DNA of 64,000 nucleotides from Actinomyces glycerinitolerans. Lineage in GTDB: Bacteria; Actinomycetota; Actinomycetes; Actinomycetales; Actinomycetaceae. The notes beneath the pieces were generated by a model. It saw nothing but the letters and a program-made list of their open reading frames with translations. It did no database searches and was not told the DNA's origin. Below are positions 50,562-59,670 of this stretch, in pieces. Position 1 is the stretch's first letter. Each line of letters begins with the position of its first letter. The translations under genes were made by a program, and so were the position numbers. The stretch is taken from the NCBI RefSeq assembly GCF_900098745.1, contig NZ_FQTT01000011.1, forward strand, positions 68,255-132,254, in the 5' to 3' direction.

Positions 50562-50996
50562 ATGACAGGAAGGCCCGTACGGCGATTGCTCAGCTCGGGG
50601 GCGGTCATCGCGATCTACATCGTGTGCTGCGCGGTCTTTGGGATAATCGGGCACTTCGACATGGGCGACGACGAATCCTCCCTCCCCCCACTGTTCGAAC
50701 TCTACACGGTACTCCTCGTAATGCCATTTGTTCTTCCTGCAATCGCCCTCTACTTCGACAAGAAGCTCCAGGCGCACCAGACATGGTGGACCAGCCTGCT
50801 ACTGGCACTAGCCGAATACCCGCTGTACCTACTCGGAATCGCTCTGCACTTCCAATGTATTATCCTCAGGACCAACGCCCCGGATTATCTCTGGCCGTTG
50901 TACGCGGTGTGTGCCGTATTCCCCGCGGCGACCGTAATGATCGGCCGTATCTATCGGGTCATACGGCCGCCGCGGGAGCCCCAAGGATCACGCTAG
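50562..50996 (+). CDS. paralogous four-TM membrane protein, copy 2
   Basis: 144 residues, GAAAGGA before ATG in the same context as copy 1 (AAAGGATAAGC / AAAGGATGAGC). Shares RRLLSSGAVIAIY, FDKKLQAHQTWWTSLLLAL, EYPLYLLGI and RIYRVIRPPRE. The first loop is distinct (IIGHFDMGDDESSLPP). Separate transcription unit from copy 1; degenerate genes lie between. Confidence 0.6.
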   Translation: MTGRPVRRLLSSGAVIAIYIVCCAVFGIIGHFDMGDDESSLPPLFELYTVLLVMPFVLPAIALYFDKKLQAHQTWWTSLLLALAEYPLYLLGIALHFQCIILRTNAPDYLWPLYAVCAVFPAATVMIGRIYRVIRPPREPQGSR

Positions 50997-51189
50997 TAGG
51001 AAGTTCGCAAAGGCCCGTGACGCCTCCTAAATGCGTGTAACAGCGCGGCCCCCGCGGCAACTTCGCACGACTCCCCGATACCGGGTGAGCTTGCTAGACT
51101 CGCAGCAACCCATGCCACCAGACCACTGCACTTCATGGTCGGCGCCACGCTCGGTGCGGCATAGCGAAAGAACGAGAGGATGAGCGACC

Positions 51190-51651
51190 ATGGTAGGAAC
51201 ACCTGCGCGGCGATTGCTCAGTTCGGGGGTGGTCGTAGCGATCTACGCCGCGTGTTGCATGGTATTGGGAGTATCGGGACACCGTGCACTGATCAGGGAC
51301 GAGTCCATTCCCGCGCCCATTATCGAGCTCTACACGGTGTTGTTGTTCATGCCGTTGGTTCTTCCCTCGATCGCCCTCTACTTCGACAAGAAGCTCGAGG
51401 TGAACCAGACGTGGTGGTCGAGCCTGCTGCTGGCGCTGGGAGAGTATCCACTGTACCTGCTCGGAATCGCCCTACACTTCTGGTCCATCAACCCCATTGC
51501 AGATGCGTCGGTTACCCCTCCCTGGGCGTTGTATGCGGTGTGTGCAGTGTTTCCCGCGGCGACCGTACTGGTAGGCCGAATCTACCGGGTCATACGGCCG
51601 CCGCGGGAGGAGCAGGGGTCAGGCGAGCAGGAAATCCGCGAAGGCCCGTGA
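51190..51651 (+). CDS. paralogous four-TM membrane protein, copy 3
   Basis: 153 residues from ATG at 51190, GAGAGGATGAGC upstream. Closer to copy 1 (both have VLGVSGHxALIRDESIPAP after TM1) than to copy 2. Its last 33 bp overlap the end of the convergent gene at 51619, so the two transcripts are antisense there. Confidence 0.6.
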   Translation: MVGTPARRLLSSGVVVAIYAACCMVLGVSGHRALIRDESIPAPIIELYTVLLFMPLVLPSIALYFDKKLEVNQTWWSSLLLALGEYPLYLLGIALHFWSINPIADASVTPPWALYAVCAVFPAATVLVGRIYRVIRPPREEQGSGEQEIREGP

Positions 51652-52671
51652 CGCCGCCCTCAGGTCCGCATTAGTGACATCTCTGGCCTTAAGGTAAACG
51701 AGGGCGTAATTTGCCCAGTCGTGGATCAGGCTGTATATGGATGCGGCCAGAGTAGTCACGGAGGTGCTGCGGGGGATGTCGGTGTAGAAGGCGGAGTAGC
51801 GGTTCGAGCCGTTCACGGTCCTGTAGTAGGACGTCATCGCGGCGCTCAGTGAGAGGCTTGAGTCGGCCGTCAGCATCTCGGCAAGGCGGATTGCGTCGCC
51901 GTTGCTGTTGAGATCACTCAAGGAGCAGGCGCTTCCGTCAAGCGGCAGGTTCAGCGTGCTCAGGTATTCGGTGTTCAGGTGGTGGGCGCCGATGACTCCG
52001 TTGGCGGCCTCCTGGCGGTCGGCCGACGGATTGGCCTGCATGATCGTGTGAATATTGGATGCGCCGGTGACAAGGTCCCCTCCCCAATTCGTCCAGTGCC
52101 GCGGTGCGATTCCCTGCCCGGTAAGGTAGGAGTAGCCCGCGGCAGCCAGGTGGGCGAGGTCGATCACGCTTCCCTTGCCGTCCGAGGTGAGGGCATCGCG
52201 CGCGATGAAGGGGGCAACCTGGCTGCGCAGACTTGAGGCGTTTCGCTTCAGGTACTCGTCGAATCCCGGCCACCCGTCAGTTCCAGCAGACGCAACCCAC
52301 TGCACCTCGCTGAAGTATGCGCGCCCGATGTAGGACATCACTCCTTCAGACGGGCGGGTGAGCCACATATTGTTGCCCGCATTGGCGTTGTGCTCGGCGA
52401 TGTAGTTCTTGAACTGTGCCTCAAGCTGTTTGACCAGGGGGATGAAGCCGGAGATCTTCTGCAGCTTGTCGACCTCGGCCTTGGGGGCTCCAGCGGGCCG
52501 CTGGTACTGGATGGAACCGGATTCGCTGCTGCCAATGGCCGGCCACCGGCCCGAGTAGGCTACCTTGTCCAGGTCCCACTTGCCGCGATAGCCGGAGATC
52601 TCTGCGAACTGGTCATAGTTCCAGCCCGCCGGGATCGGGAAGCCCAGGTTGCCGGAGAAGCCGGTGGACAT
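51619..52671 (-). CDS. hypothetical protein, unknown
   Basis: 350 residues from ATG at 52671 (GTG at 52680 in frame), no good ribosome site. No signal peptide or membrane segment. The sequence has a repeated aromatic and serine-rich character (GYRGKWDLDKVAYSGRWPAIGSSESG) and a core AHLAAAGYSYLTGQGIAPRHWTNWGGDLVTGASNIHTIMQ ... GVIGAHHLNTEYLSTLNLPLDG with several His and Asp residues that might be catalytic. No family recognised. It converges on, and overlaps, copy 3 of the membrane protein family. Confidence 0.55.
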   Translation of the reverse strand: MSTGFSGNLGFPIPAGWNYDQFAEISGYRGKWDLDKVAYSGRWPAIGSSESGSIQYQRPAGAPKAEVDKLQKISGFIPLVKQLEAQFKNYIAEHNANAGNNMWLTRPSEGVMSYIGRAYFSEVQWVASAGTDGWPGFDEYLKRNASSLRSQVAPFIARDALTSDGKGSVIDLAHLAAAGYSYLTGQGIAPRHWTNWGGDLVTGASNIHTIMQANPSADRQEAANGVIGAHHLNTEYLSTLNLPLDGSACSLSDLNSNGDAIRLAEMLTADSSLSLSAAMTSYYRTVNGSNRYSAFYTDIPRSTSVTTLAASIYSLIHDWANYALVYLKARDVTNADLRAASRAFADFLLA

Positions 52672-52826
52672 GTCCGACACGAAAGCTGGCTACTTCAGAC
52701 CGGCCAGGCAGCGCTGGCTCGGCCTAGGACAATCCACCTCGCCGATGATTCACCCATCCCGGGCTTCACCGGCGAGGTGGATTGCCGCAATCCCTCCAGG
52801 GGCTTCACTGCCCTACGACTGCACGC

Positions 52827-53651
52827 TCAGCCGAGGGGTAGGCACACCTCGGTCACGAGCTGGTCGGCAGGAACCTCGTCCGGCGTCGTGAGGTAGATGT
52901 TGAACGATTTGTCCGCCAGGGAGTCGTCTGCCGGCGGTGTCAGCCCCTCGGCGGCGATTCGGGTTGCCAGCCGGTCGTGAGCCCCGGTGAGCTGGTCGTA
53001 CGGACCGACGACGTGGGCCACGAGGCAGTCTCGAGCCGGAAGTTCATGGATCTGCAGCGGGGCAGCGGCCGTTGTTCCGGGTGCGACGGGCAGGAAGATC
53101 TCCTCGTCGACGTCACGCTCGGTGAACTCGGCGTCGTGCTCGATCACTCCGCACGGGCCGATGGGCGTGATGCCCTGCCGGGCGATCTCCGGCATCATGC
53201 GGGCCCAGAGGAGATGCTCGTCGGCGTAGGTTGGGACGACGTCGCGCAGGGCGACGATGGTCATGGCCGCGATGGTGCGGCGCTCGACGGTGATGGACAT
53301 GCTGGTTTCTCCTTCGATGAGGTGAGAGATGAGAGCCAGCCGAGCCTGGGCGGCGCGCGTCTCCTTGAGGACGGTCTCGCGCTGGAGCTCCAGCGCGGCC
53401 GACCATGCCGGGGTGCCGCGGGCGGCGAGCAGGGCGGAGATGGCGGAGACGCCGAACCCGACATCGCGCAGGTTCCGGATGTCCGCGGCGTCGCGCAGCT
53501 GGTGCGGCGCATAGCGGCGGTATCCCGTCCACGGGTCGACGTCGGCGGGCACGAGCACACCGTGAGCGTCGTAGTGGCGCAGCATGCGTACCGACAGGCG
53601 AGTCAATGAGCTGAACTCGCCGATCGTCATGAGATTCGTGGTCTCGGCCAT
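52827..53651 (-). CDS. MerR-family regulator with GyrI-like effector domain
   Basis: 274 residues. N-terminal MerR helix-turn-helix (about 8-75: MTIGEFSSLTRLSVRMLRHYDAHGVLVPADVDPWTGYRRYAPHQL), a dimerisation coiled coil (about 80-115), and a GyrI/BmrR-type ligand domain (about 120-274: ITVERRTIAAMTIVALRDVVPTYADEHLLWARM ... IHELPARDCLVAHVVGPYDQLTGAHDRL). Such proteins activate drug-efflux or detoxification genes on binding lipophilic cations; no such target is adjacent. Confidence 0.88.
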   Translation of the reverse strand: MAETTNLMTIGEFSSLTRLSVRMLRHYDAHGVLVPADVDPWTGYRRYAPHQLRDAADIRNLRDVGFGVSAISALLAARGTPAWSAALELQRETVLKETRAAQARLALISHLIEGETSMSITVERRTIAAMTIVALRDVVPTYADEHLLWARMMPEIARQGITPIGPCGVIEHDAEFTERDVDEEIFLPVAPGTTAAAPLQIHELPARDCLVAHVVGPYDQLTGAHDRLATRIAAEGLTPPADDSLADKSFNIYLTTPDEVPADQLVTEVCLPLG

Positions 53652-53665
53652 GAGTCAACCATGTG

Positions 53666-53688
53666 CCCTCACACCGTGTCAGGGTCAA
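53666..53688 (-). promoter_or_regulatory. MerR-type operator and -35 box
   Basis: On the minus strand TTGACC overlaps a 19-bp dyad CCCT...AGGG (53666-53684) with one mismatched pair. With a 19-bp spacer the -10 would be CATGGT and transcription would start at the merR ATG, the long-spacer arrangement typical of MerR targets. Confidence 0.5.
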
Positions 53689-53907
53689 CCCTCAGGGTCG
53701 TCGGTGTGAGCGCGTTGCTTGTACCTCGGTTCTGGTCGGCGGGTGGAGGAGCTCGCCGTGCATCCGGCGTCGGCCGACGCCAAGCACAGCCAGGCTGATC
53801 TGGTCGGTCGAGATCGGGCTCCGCCGGTTTCGGGCATGTTGCAACGGGCGGGGCGGCGACGCCCCGCATCCCTGGGGCGACTGCAATGGTTGCCCCGCCC
53901 GTGGATT

Positions 53908-54009
53908 GCACGACCCCGGGCGGCGTTCCACGACCTTGGTGCGTACTGCACGACCCCGGGGTGGTCGTGCAACAGGCACGAAGGTCGTGGAGTGTCACCA
54001 AGGTCGTGC
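53908..54009. repeat. phased nested inverted array (element 4)
   Basis: GCACGACC (53908), CCACGACC (53928), GCACGACC (53948), then GGTCGTGC (53963), GGTCGTGG (53983), GGTCGTGC (54002): three nested pairs about 53959, 19-20 bp steps. The first base of each left unit is complementary to the last of its own partner (G-C, C-G, G-C). The middle arms extend to 15 bp (53928-53942 with 53976-53990, one mismatch). Confidence 0.85.
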
Positions 54010-54126
54010 TGAAGACCGCCTCCAGCACCCACGATCAACACCAAGTCACATGTGAAGCAGCGTCTCAACACCGATAACCCGATGACCCGACTCTCACAAG
54101 CAGGATCGAAGCCGGACAAGAAAACA

Positions 54127-54170
54127 AAGAACCTGCTGGCGCGTGACCGTGTCAGCGCCAGCAGGTTCTT
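54127..54170 (-). terminator. ssrA terminator
   Basis: Perfect 16-bp stem (54127-54142 with 54155-54170, AAGAACCTGCTGGCGC), 12-nt loop, followed on the minus strand by TTGTTTTCTTG. Confidence 0.9.
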
Positions 54171-54540
54171 GGTGGAGATGCGGGGAATCGAACCCCGGTC
54201 CGACGGTGGTGCAACAGGACTTCTCCGGGTGCAGTTCGCTGCTGTTTTTCTCGGCCCCGGCGTCTCACGCGAACAAGGACGCCGACGGGCTCAGCCACCT
54301 TGAAGTCCCGGGACCCCCGATGGCGAGGGGCCCCAGCAGTGGCTTCCTAGATGACGCCAGGAACCGGGGCGGAAGCTCCCCCGGGCTGACGGACTTCGAG
54401 GCTCGCCTCAGGCGGCGAGGGCGAAGTCGGTGCGAGTGTTATCGGCACCTATTGGTTCGCACAGAGCGTTGACGAGATGACTGTGCATCCTCGACCCGCT
54501 TCTCCTGAATCCACGACCGTCGTCGAAACCGATCATCCCC
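54170..54540 (-). ncRNA. ssrA: transfer-messenger RNA
   Basis: 371 nt. The 5' end GGGGATGATCGGTTTCGACG and the 3' end with the T-arm (GGTTCGATTCCCCGCATCTCC) and encoded ACCA are canonical. The tag frame, resume codon GCC at 54446 to TGA at 54408, reads ADNTRTDFALAA. It rescues stalled ribosomes with SmpB, coded 1.3 kb away. Strong terminator directly after. Confidence 0.97.
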
Positions 54541-54714
54541 TGTTGAGTTTTCCCCGCCCGGCATGCCGTGCGGGAACCCGCTGAAGCCTCAGCAACTCAA
54601 GGATACCAGCGCCGGTTGCAGCGGCCGCGAGACCTTCGCCACTAGATTTGTTTCGCCGGACCACTGGGAGCCGCTAGGCTGACGGCACCGGCACAAACTC
54701 GTAGGAGGCCCGTC

Positions 54715-55710
54715 ATGGAGACCCGCCCGCTCCCCGCCCTCGATCGCAACATCTCCGCCGTCGGCGTCGGCACCTGGCAGCTCGGCACCGACTGGGGTGA
54801 GGTCACCGCCGATGACGCCACCGCCACCCTGCAGGCGGCGCTCGACGCCGGCGTCACCTTCATCGACACCGCCGACGTCTACGGCGACGGCCGCTCCGAG
54901 CAGTTCGTCGGTGCCTTCGCCGCCGCCCACCCCGACGCCGGACTCACCATCGCCACCAAGATGGGCCGGCGCGTGGAGCAGCTCCCCGAGAACTACACGC
55001 GCGACGCCTTCCTGGCCTGGAACGACCGTTCCCGGCGGAACCTGGGCGTGGATACCATCGACCTGGTGCAGCTGCACTGCCCGCCCAGTGAGGTCATCTC
55101 CGCCGAGCACACCTGGGACTGGCTGGAGGAGATGGTGGCGGACGGCCGCATCCGCGCCTACGGGGCCAGCGTGGAGACCTGCGCCCAGGCCCTGGATGCC
55201 ATGCGGCGCCCCGGGTGCGCCAGCGTGCAGATCATCCTCAACGTCCTGCGCCGCAAGCCGCTGGAGCAGGTGCTGCCCACCGCGCAGGCCACGAGCACCG
55301 CAATCATCGCCCGCGTGCCGCTGGCCTCCGGGCTGCTGTCCGGCCGCTACACCGCGGACACCACCTTCCCCGCCTCCGACCACCGCAACTACAACCGCGA
55401 CGGCTCCGCCTTCGACATCGGCGAGACCTTCTCCGGCGTACCCTTCGACGTCGGCGTCAAGGCCGCCCAGGAGTTCACCGCCCTGTGCCGCGAACTCGGC
55501 CCGGCGGGCGCCACCCCCGCCCAGGTGGCGCTGCGCTGGATCCTGGACCAGCCGGGCGTGACCACCGTGATCCCCGGCGCGCGCAACGCCGAGCAGGCCC
55601 GCGCCAACGCCTCCGCCGCCGCGCTACCCCCGCTCAGCGAGCAGTTGCACGCGGCCCTGGCGGACCTGTACGACCGACGCATCCGCGCCCACGTGCACGA
55701 CCGCTGGTAA
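54715..55710 (+). CDS. aldo/keto reductase
   Basis: 331 residues, GTAGGAGG before ATG. NADPH-dependent (beta/alpha)8 barrel: GVGTWQLGTDWGEV, catalytic Asp and Tyr in FIDTADVYGDGRSEQFVG (about 49-66), Lys in IATKMGRR, His in VQLHC, and the cofactor site IPGARNAEQARANA near the end. Close to the YhdN/general stress group. Convergent with smpB across a strong hairpin. Confidence 0.92.
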   Translation: METRPLPALDRNISAVGVGTWQLGTDWGEVTADDATATLQAALDAGVTFIDTADVYGDGRSEQFVGAFAAAHPDAGLTIATKMGRRVEQLPENYTRDAFLAWNDRSRRNLGVDTIDLVQLHCPPSEVISAEHTWDWLEEMVADGRIRAYGASVETCAQALDAMRRPGCASVQIILNVLRRKPLEQVLPTAQATSTAIIARVPLASGLLSGRYTADTTFPASDHRNYNRDGSAFDIGETFSGVPFDVGVKAAQEFTALCRELGPAGATPAQVALRWILDQPGVTTVIPGARNAEQARANASAAALPPLSEQLHAALADLYDRRIRAHVHDRW

Positions 55711-55755
55711 GGCGAGCCGACCCGCTCGCCACCGACCCGCTCGCCGTCGTCTGCT

Positions 55756-55783
55756 CGTCGTCGGGCCGGGCAGCCCGACGACG
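55756..55783. terminator. bidirectional hairpin between convergent genes
   Basis: 11-bp perfect stem CGTCGTCGGGC/GCCCGACGACG with a 6-nt loop; a second stem GACGGCGC/GCGCCGTC spans 55780-55818. Confidence 0.55.
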
Positions 55784-55835
55784 GCGCGCGACGCCCCCTC
55801 TGACCGGCAGGCGCCGTCACGCCCAGATGCCCGCG

Positions 55836-56366
55836 TCAGCCGCGGCGCCGGTTGGCGGCGGCCATGGCGCGGGCCGCATCCCGCTTGTCCTGTGCCTCCC
55901 GCAGGGCCTGGCGCTTGTCCCAGTCCTGCTTGCCTCGGGCCAGCGCGATCTCCAGCTTGACGCGCCCGCCGGTGAAGTACAGCTCCAGGGGCACGATCGT
56001 GTAGCCCTTGGCCTGCACCCGCTGCGCGAGCTTGTCCAGCTCGGCCCGGTGCAGCAGCAGCTTGCGCTTGCGGCGCGGGGAGTGGTTGTTCCAGGTGCCC
56101 TGCAGGTACTCGGGGATGTGGGCGCCCTGCAGCCAGGCCTCGCCGTTGCGGTCGATCTCGATCCACGCCTCGGTCAGAGAGGCCCGGCCCATGCGCAGCG
56201 CCTTCACCTCGGTGCCGGTCAGGGCGAGCCCCGCCTCGTAGCGGTCCTCAATGAAGTAGTCGTGCGTCGCCTTGCGGTTGCGGGCGATGGTCTTGTGCGC
56301 GTCGGCGGCCGCCTTGGCGCGCTCCGCCGGAGTGAGTTTCCTCGTACCCTCGGTCTTCTTGGCCAC
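55836..56366 (-). CDS. smpB: SsrA-binding protein SmpB
   Basis: 176 residues. RNA-binding beta barrel (about 28-140): [97 protein letters not shown]. The basic C-terminal tail ([24 protein letters not shown]) enters the empty mRNA channel. It carries a 25-residue N-terminal extension. Last gene of ftsE-ftsX-M23-smpB. Confidence 0.96.
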   Translation of the reverse strand: MAKKTEGTRKLTPAERAKAAADAHKTIARNRKATHDYFIEDRYEAGLALTGTEVKALRMGRASLTEAWIEIDRNGEAWLQGAHIPEYLQGTWNNHSPRRKRKLLLHRAELDKLAQRVQAKGYTIVPLELYFTGGRVKLEIALARGKQDWDKRQALREAQDKRDAARAMAAANRRRG

Positions 56367-56496
56367 CGGCGTCTCCTTCCCTCGTCCCGGGCCGTCAAGC
56401 CACGGCGCCGCATCCTACTGCCGCCGGCGGCAGTCGCCAAGGCCTGCCGTCGGCGAGGGCCTCATCTGCTCTCCAGCACCGGGGCCGCCCCGGGCG

Positions 56497-57846
56497 TCAG
56501 AACCCGGGCAGGGTCATGGGGTCGACAGTCGTCCCGTTGAGGTAGACCTCGAAGTGGCAGTGCGGTCCGGTGACCCCGCCGGTGGCACCAGTCAGCCCGA
56601 TCTGCTGCCCCTTGGAGACCGTCTGCCCGACGTACACCTGCTGCACCGACAGGTGGCAGTAACGCACCTGCACGGACTGCCCGTCAATGACGCCGCCATT
56701 GATGGTCACGCTCTTCCCGCACGCAGTGCCGCCGTAGTCGGTGGTGCTGGTGACGGTGCCGGACACGGCCGCGTACTGGGGCGTGCCGGTAGACGCCATG
56801 AGGTCGACGCCGGCGTGGAGCTTCATGTAGCCCAGCACGGGGTGAAGGCGCCAGCCGTATGACGAGGTGACCACCAGGGCCCCGGCGATCGGGTGCCCGA
56901 TCTTGCCACTGCCCAGGGATGAGGTGTCGGTGCTGCCGGAACTGGCCACGCTCTGCCCGGACTTGACGGCCGCAGCCCGGTTCTCCGCGTCGATGCGCTG
57001 AATCTCGGCGGCGGCGGCGGCCTCGTCGGCCTGTGCCTGCGCCTGCTGCTCCTCCAGGTCGGCCTTCTTGTCCTCCAGGTCTGAGGCGGCGGTCTCCTTC
57101 TCGCTCTTGAGGGTGGCGACCTCGTCGCGCTTGGTCTGGGCGGTGTCCTTGGCGGTCTGGGCGGCCTGCTTGGCGGCGTCGGCCTCCGCTTTGAGCGTGG
57201 TCACACGCTCGGTGGTGGCATCCTGGCGGGCCTCGCGGTTGGCGGCCTGGGCGCGGTCCTCCTCGGCGGAGGACAGGACGGACTCCTGCACGCCGGTGGC
57301 GATCTCCATGGTGGAGGCGCGGTCGCTGAGCTCGTCGACCGAGTCGGAGGACAGCACATAGGTCCAGGAGGTGATGGCGCTGTCGCCCTGGTAGGTGGCC
57401 ACCACCAGGTCGGCTACGGAGGTGGTGTTCTCATCCACCGTGGTCTGCGTCTGCGCCGATTCCTCCTGCAGCGTGGCCAGGTCGGACTCTGCCACGGCCA
57501 GGCGGTCGGCTGCGGTCTGCTGCTCGCGTTCCTTCTGCGCCAGGACGGTCTCGGCGTCGTCGAGCTCGCTCTGGGCCGTGGAAAGGGCGGTCTCCGCGTT
57601 CTGCAGGTCGATGTAGGCCTGGCCGAGCTCGGCGGACACGCCCTCCAGGGAGGAGGCCAGCTCGGCCTGCTTCTGCTGGGCGGCGGCCTGATCGTCGACG
57701 GCGTCTTGACGCTCGTCTGCCAGCGCCCCGACAGAGAGCGGGGCGGCGACCAGCATCAGGGCGGTGGCGCCGATGGCGGCACGTCGGGCCCGTCGTCTAG
57801 TGCGGCGACTGGGACGCGGGCGGTTTGCTGCGCGGACTGGGAGCAT
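56497..57846 (-). CDS. M23 peptidase with long coiled coil, EnvC-like
   Basis: 449 residues. Basic N-terminus and signal peptide (AAIGATALMLVAAPLSVGALA, about 25-45), coiled coil of about 250 residues (QAELASSLEGVSAELGQAYIDLQNAETALSTAQSELDDAE ... AAAEIQRIDAENRAA), then an M23/LytM domain: HPVLGYMKLHAGVDLMAS with the metal His and Asp, and GPHCHFEVYLNG with the HxH pair. All zinc ligands are present, so it should be an active endopeptidase, unlike E. coli EnvC. Its position directly after ftsX suggests that FtsEX controls it at the division site. Confidence 0.92.
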   Translation of the reverse strand: MLPVRAANRPRPSRRTRRRARRAAIGATALMLVAAPLSVGALADERQDAVDDQAAAQQKQAELASSLEGVSAELGQAYIDLQNAETALSTAQSELDDAETVLAQKEREQQTAADRLAVAESDLATLQEESAQTQTTVDENTTSVADLVVATYQGDSAITSWTYVLSSDSVDELSDRASTMEIATGVQESVLSSAEEDRAQAANREARQDATTERVTTLKAEADAAKQAAQTAKDTAQTKRDEVATLKSEKETAASDLEDKKADLEEQQAQAQADEAAAAAEIQRIDAENRAAAVKSGQSVASSGSTDTSSLGSGKIGHPIAGALVVTSSYGWRLHPVLGYMKLHAGVDLMASTGTPQYAAVSGTVTSTTDYGGTACGKSVTINGGVIDGQSVQVRYCHLSVQQVYVGQTVSKGQQIGLTGATGGVTGPHCHFEVYLNGTTVDPMTLPGF

Positions 57847-57851
57847 GGGAA

Positions 57852-58766
57852 TCAGACCCTCGTGTACCTAGACAGTGAGAAGGCGGAGGACACCAGCGCG
57901 AGGATGATCGCGGCCAGCAGCAGCCAGGGGGCCAACCGCAGCACGTCGCCGATGCCGATGAAGGCGGTGAAGGTTAGGGAGGTGGACAGCCAGTCCACCA
58001 CCACGTAGCGCACCAGCGCCCACAGCGCGGCCACGGAACCGATCGCGCCGATCAGGGCGGCGATGGCGCCCTCAAGCATGAAGGGCAGTTGGATGAACAG
58101 GTTCGAGGCGCCCACCAGCCGCATGATGCCGGTCTCCTTGGAACGGCTCATGGCGGACAGCCGGATGGTGGTGGAGATCAGCAGCACCGCCGTCAGCGCC
58201 AGGATGGCGGCCAGTCCCCCGGTGATCCAGGAGACCCGGTTCATCACCACGAACAGTGGCTCGAGGGTCTCCGCCTGGTCGATGACGCGTTCGACGCCGG
58301 CGCGGCCGGTGAACTGCTCGGCCACCACCTGGTACTTCTCCGGCTCGACCAGCTTGATGCGGAATGACACCGGCATCATGTCCTCGGTGGCGTTGCGGCC
58401 GATGCGCGATTCGCCGTAGGCGGCCATGAACCGCTCATAGGCCTCGGCCTTGGACTCGATGGTGTAGGTGTCGATGTAGGGGGCCAGCGTGTTGGAGTTG
58501 ATCAGGTCCTCGACGGCGTCGATCTGCTCCTGGGTGGCCTCGCCGTCGGTGCAGGCGGCCGCGTTGGACGACGTCGGGCACATGTAGACGCTGACCTCGA
58601 CCTTGTCGTACCAGTCGCCCTTCATCACCGAGATCTGGTTCTGCAGCAGCACCGAGGCACCGACGAACAGCAGTGACACGAAGGACACCAGGATCACCGA
58701 GACGGTCATGACCAGGTTGCGGGTGAGCCCCTTGAAGGTCTCGGAGATGATGAAACGGAATCGCAT
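57852..58766 (-). CDS. ftsX: cell division protein FtsX
   Basis: 304 residues, four membrane segments (about 20-42, 178-200, 227-250, 272-296). The large extracellular loop between TM1 and TM2 (about 45-170) contains two cysteines (VYMCPTSSNAAACTDGE) as in other actinobacterial FtsX proteins. It transmits FtsE ATPase activity across the membrane to a peptidoglycan hydrolase. The next gene, 5 bp away, codes for the M23 peptidase. Confidence 0.95.
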   Translation of the reverse strand: MRFRFIISETFKGLTRNLVMTVSVILVSFVSLLFVGASVLLQNQISVMKGDWYDKVEVSVYMCPTSSNAAACTDGEATQEQIDAVEDLINSNTLAPYIDTYTIESKAEAYERFMAAYGESRIGRNATEDMMPVSFRIKLVEPEKYQVVAEQFTGRAGVERVIDQAETLEPLFVVMNRVSWITGGLAAILALTAVLLISTTIRLSAMSRSKETGIMRLVGASNLFIQLPFMLEGAIAALIGAIGSVAALWALVRYVVVDWLSTSLTFTAFIGIGDVLRLAPWLLLAAIILALVSSAFSLSRYTRV

Positions 58767-58829
58767 GCGGTTACCTCAATGCCTCTTTCGCGAGATTCGT
58801 AGCCCTTGCATCCACGCTGCGCGCCGGCC

Positions 58830-59519
58830 TCAACGGTCCGAGCCGTACACGCCGCGCGCCTGGTCGCGCACGACCTCGCCGGCCTTCAGCTCGATGACGC
58901 GCTTGCGCATCTGGTCGACGATCTCGTCGTCGTGAGTGGCCATGACCACGGTGGTGCCCTGCCGGTTGATGCGGTCCAGCAGGCGCATGATGCCAACCGA
59001 GGTGGACGGGTCCAGGTTGCCGGTGGGCTCGTCGGCCATCAGCAGCTTGGGACGGTTGACCATGGCGCGGGCGATGGCCACGCGCTGCTGCTCACCGCCG
59101 GACAGCTCGTGCGGCAGGCGCTTCTCCTTGCCGGACAGCCCCACCAGCTCGAGCGCCTCGGGCACGGCCGTGAGGATGTAGTGGCGGGGCTTGCCGATCA
59201 CCTGGGAGGCGATGGCGACGTTCTCGAACACGCTCTTGTTCTCCAGCAGCCGGAAGTCCTGGAAGACGAAACCCATCTCCTGGCGCAGTTTGGGCACCTT
59301 CCAGCTGGAGATCTGTGACAGGTCGCGGCCGAGCACATGGATCGACCCGGAGGTGGGGCGCTCCTCGCGCAGGGTCAAACGCAGGAAGGTGGACTTGCCG
59401 GAGCCGGACGCGCCCACCAGGAACACGAACTCCTCGCGCTCGATCTCTATGGAGACGTCATCGAGCGCGGGACGGGCGCCGCGCTTGTACACCTTGGAGA
59501 CGTTGTCGAATCGGATCAT
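58830..59519 (-). CDS. ftsE: cell division ATP-binding protein FtsE
   Basis: 229 residues from ATG at 59519. Walker [10 protein letters not shown] (about 37-45), [19 protein letters not shown] with the FtsE-type Q-loop, signature [15 protein letters not shown], Walker [15 protein letters not shown]-loop ATHD. ATPase partner of FtsX. prfB, its usual upstream neighbour, is not here; a divergent gene of unknown function is. Confidence 0.96.
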   Translation of the reverse strand: MIRFDNVSKVYKRGARPALDDVSIEIEREEFVFLVGASGSGKSTFLRLTLREERPTSGSIHVLGRDLSQISSWKVPKLRQEMGFVFQDFRLLENKSVFENVAIASQVIGKPRHYILTAVPEALELVGLSGKEKRLPHELSGGEQQRVAIARAMVNRPKLLMADEPTGNLDPSTSVGIMRLLDRINRQGTTVVMATHDDEIVDQMRKRVIELKAGEVVRDQARGVYGSDR

Positions 59520-59670
59520 GGGGTAGTTGCTTCCTGCTCGTGGCCGACGCAGGCACGCCGGGACTGCAAGCCACGGTAACCAGTTCAGCCTGGAATCCCG
59601 GGCGTGACACGCCAGGACACACCGACTGCGGGTGTGGTGAGGCCCGCGTTGGGGTTCTAACGTTCCGAGC

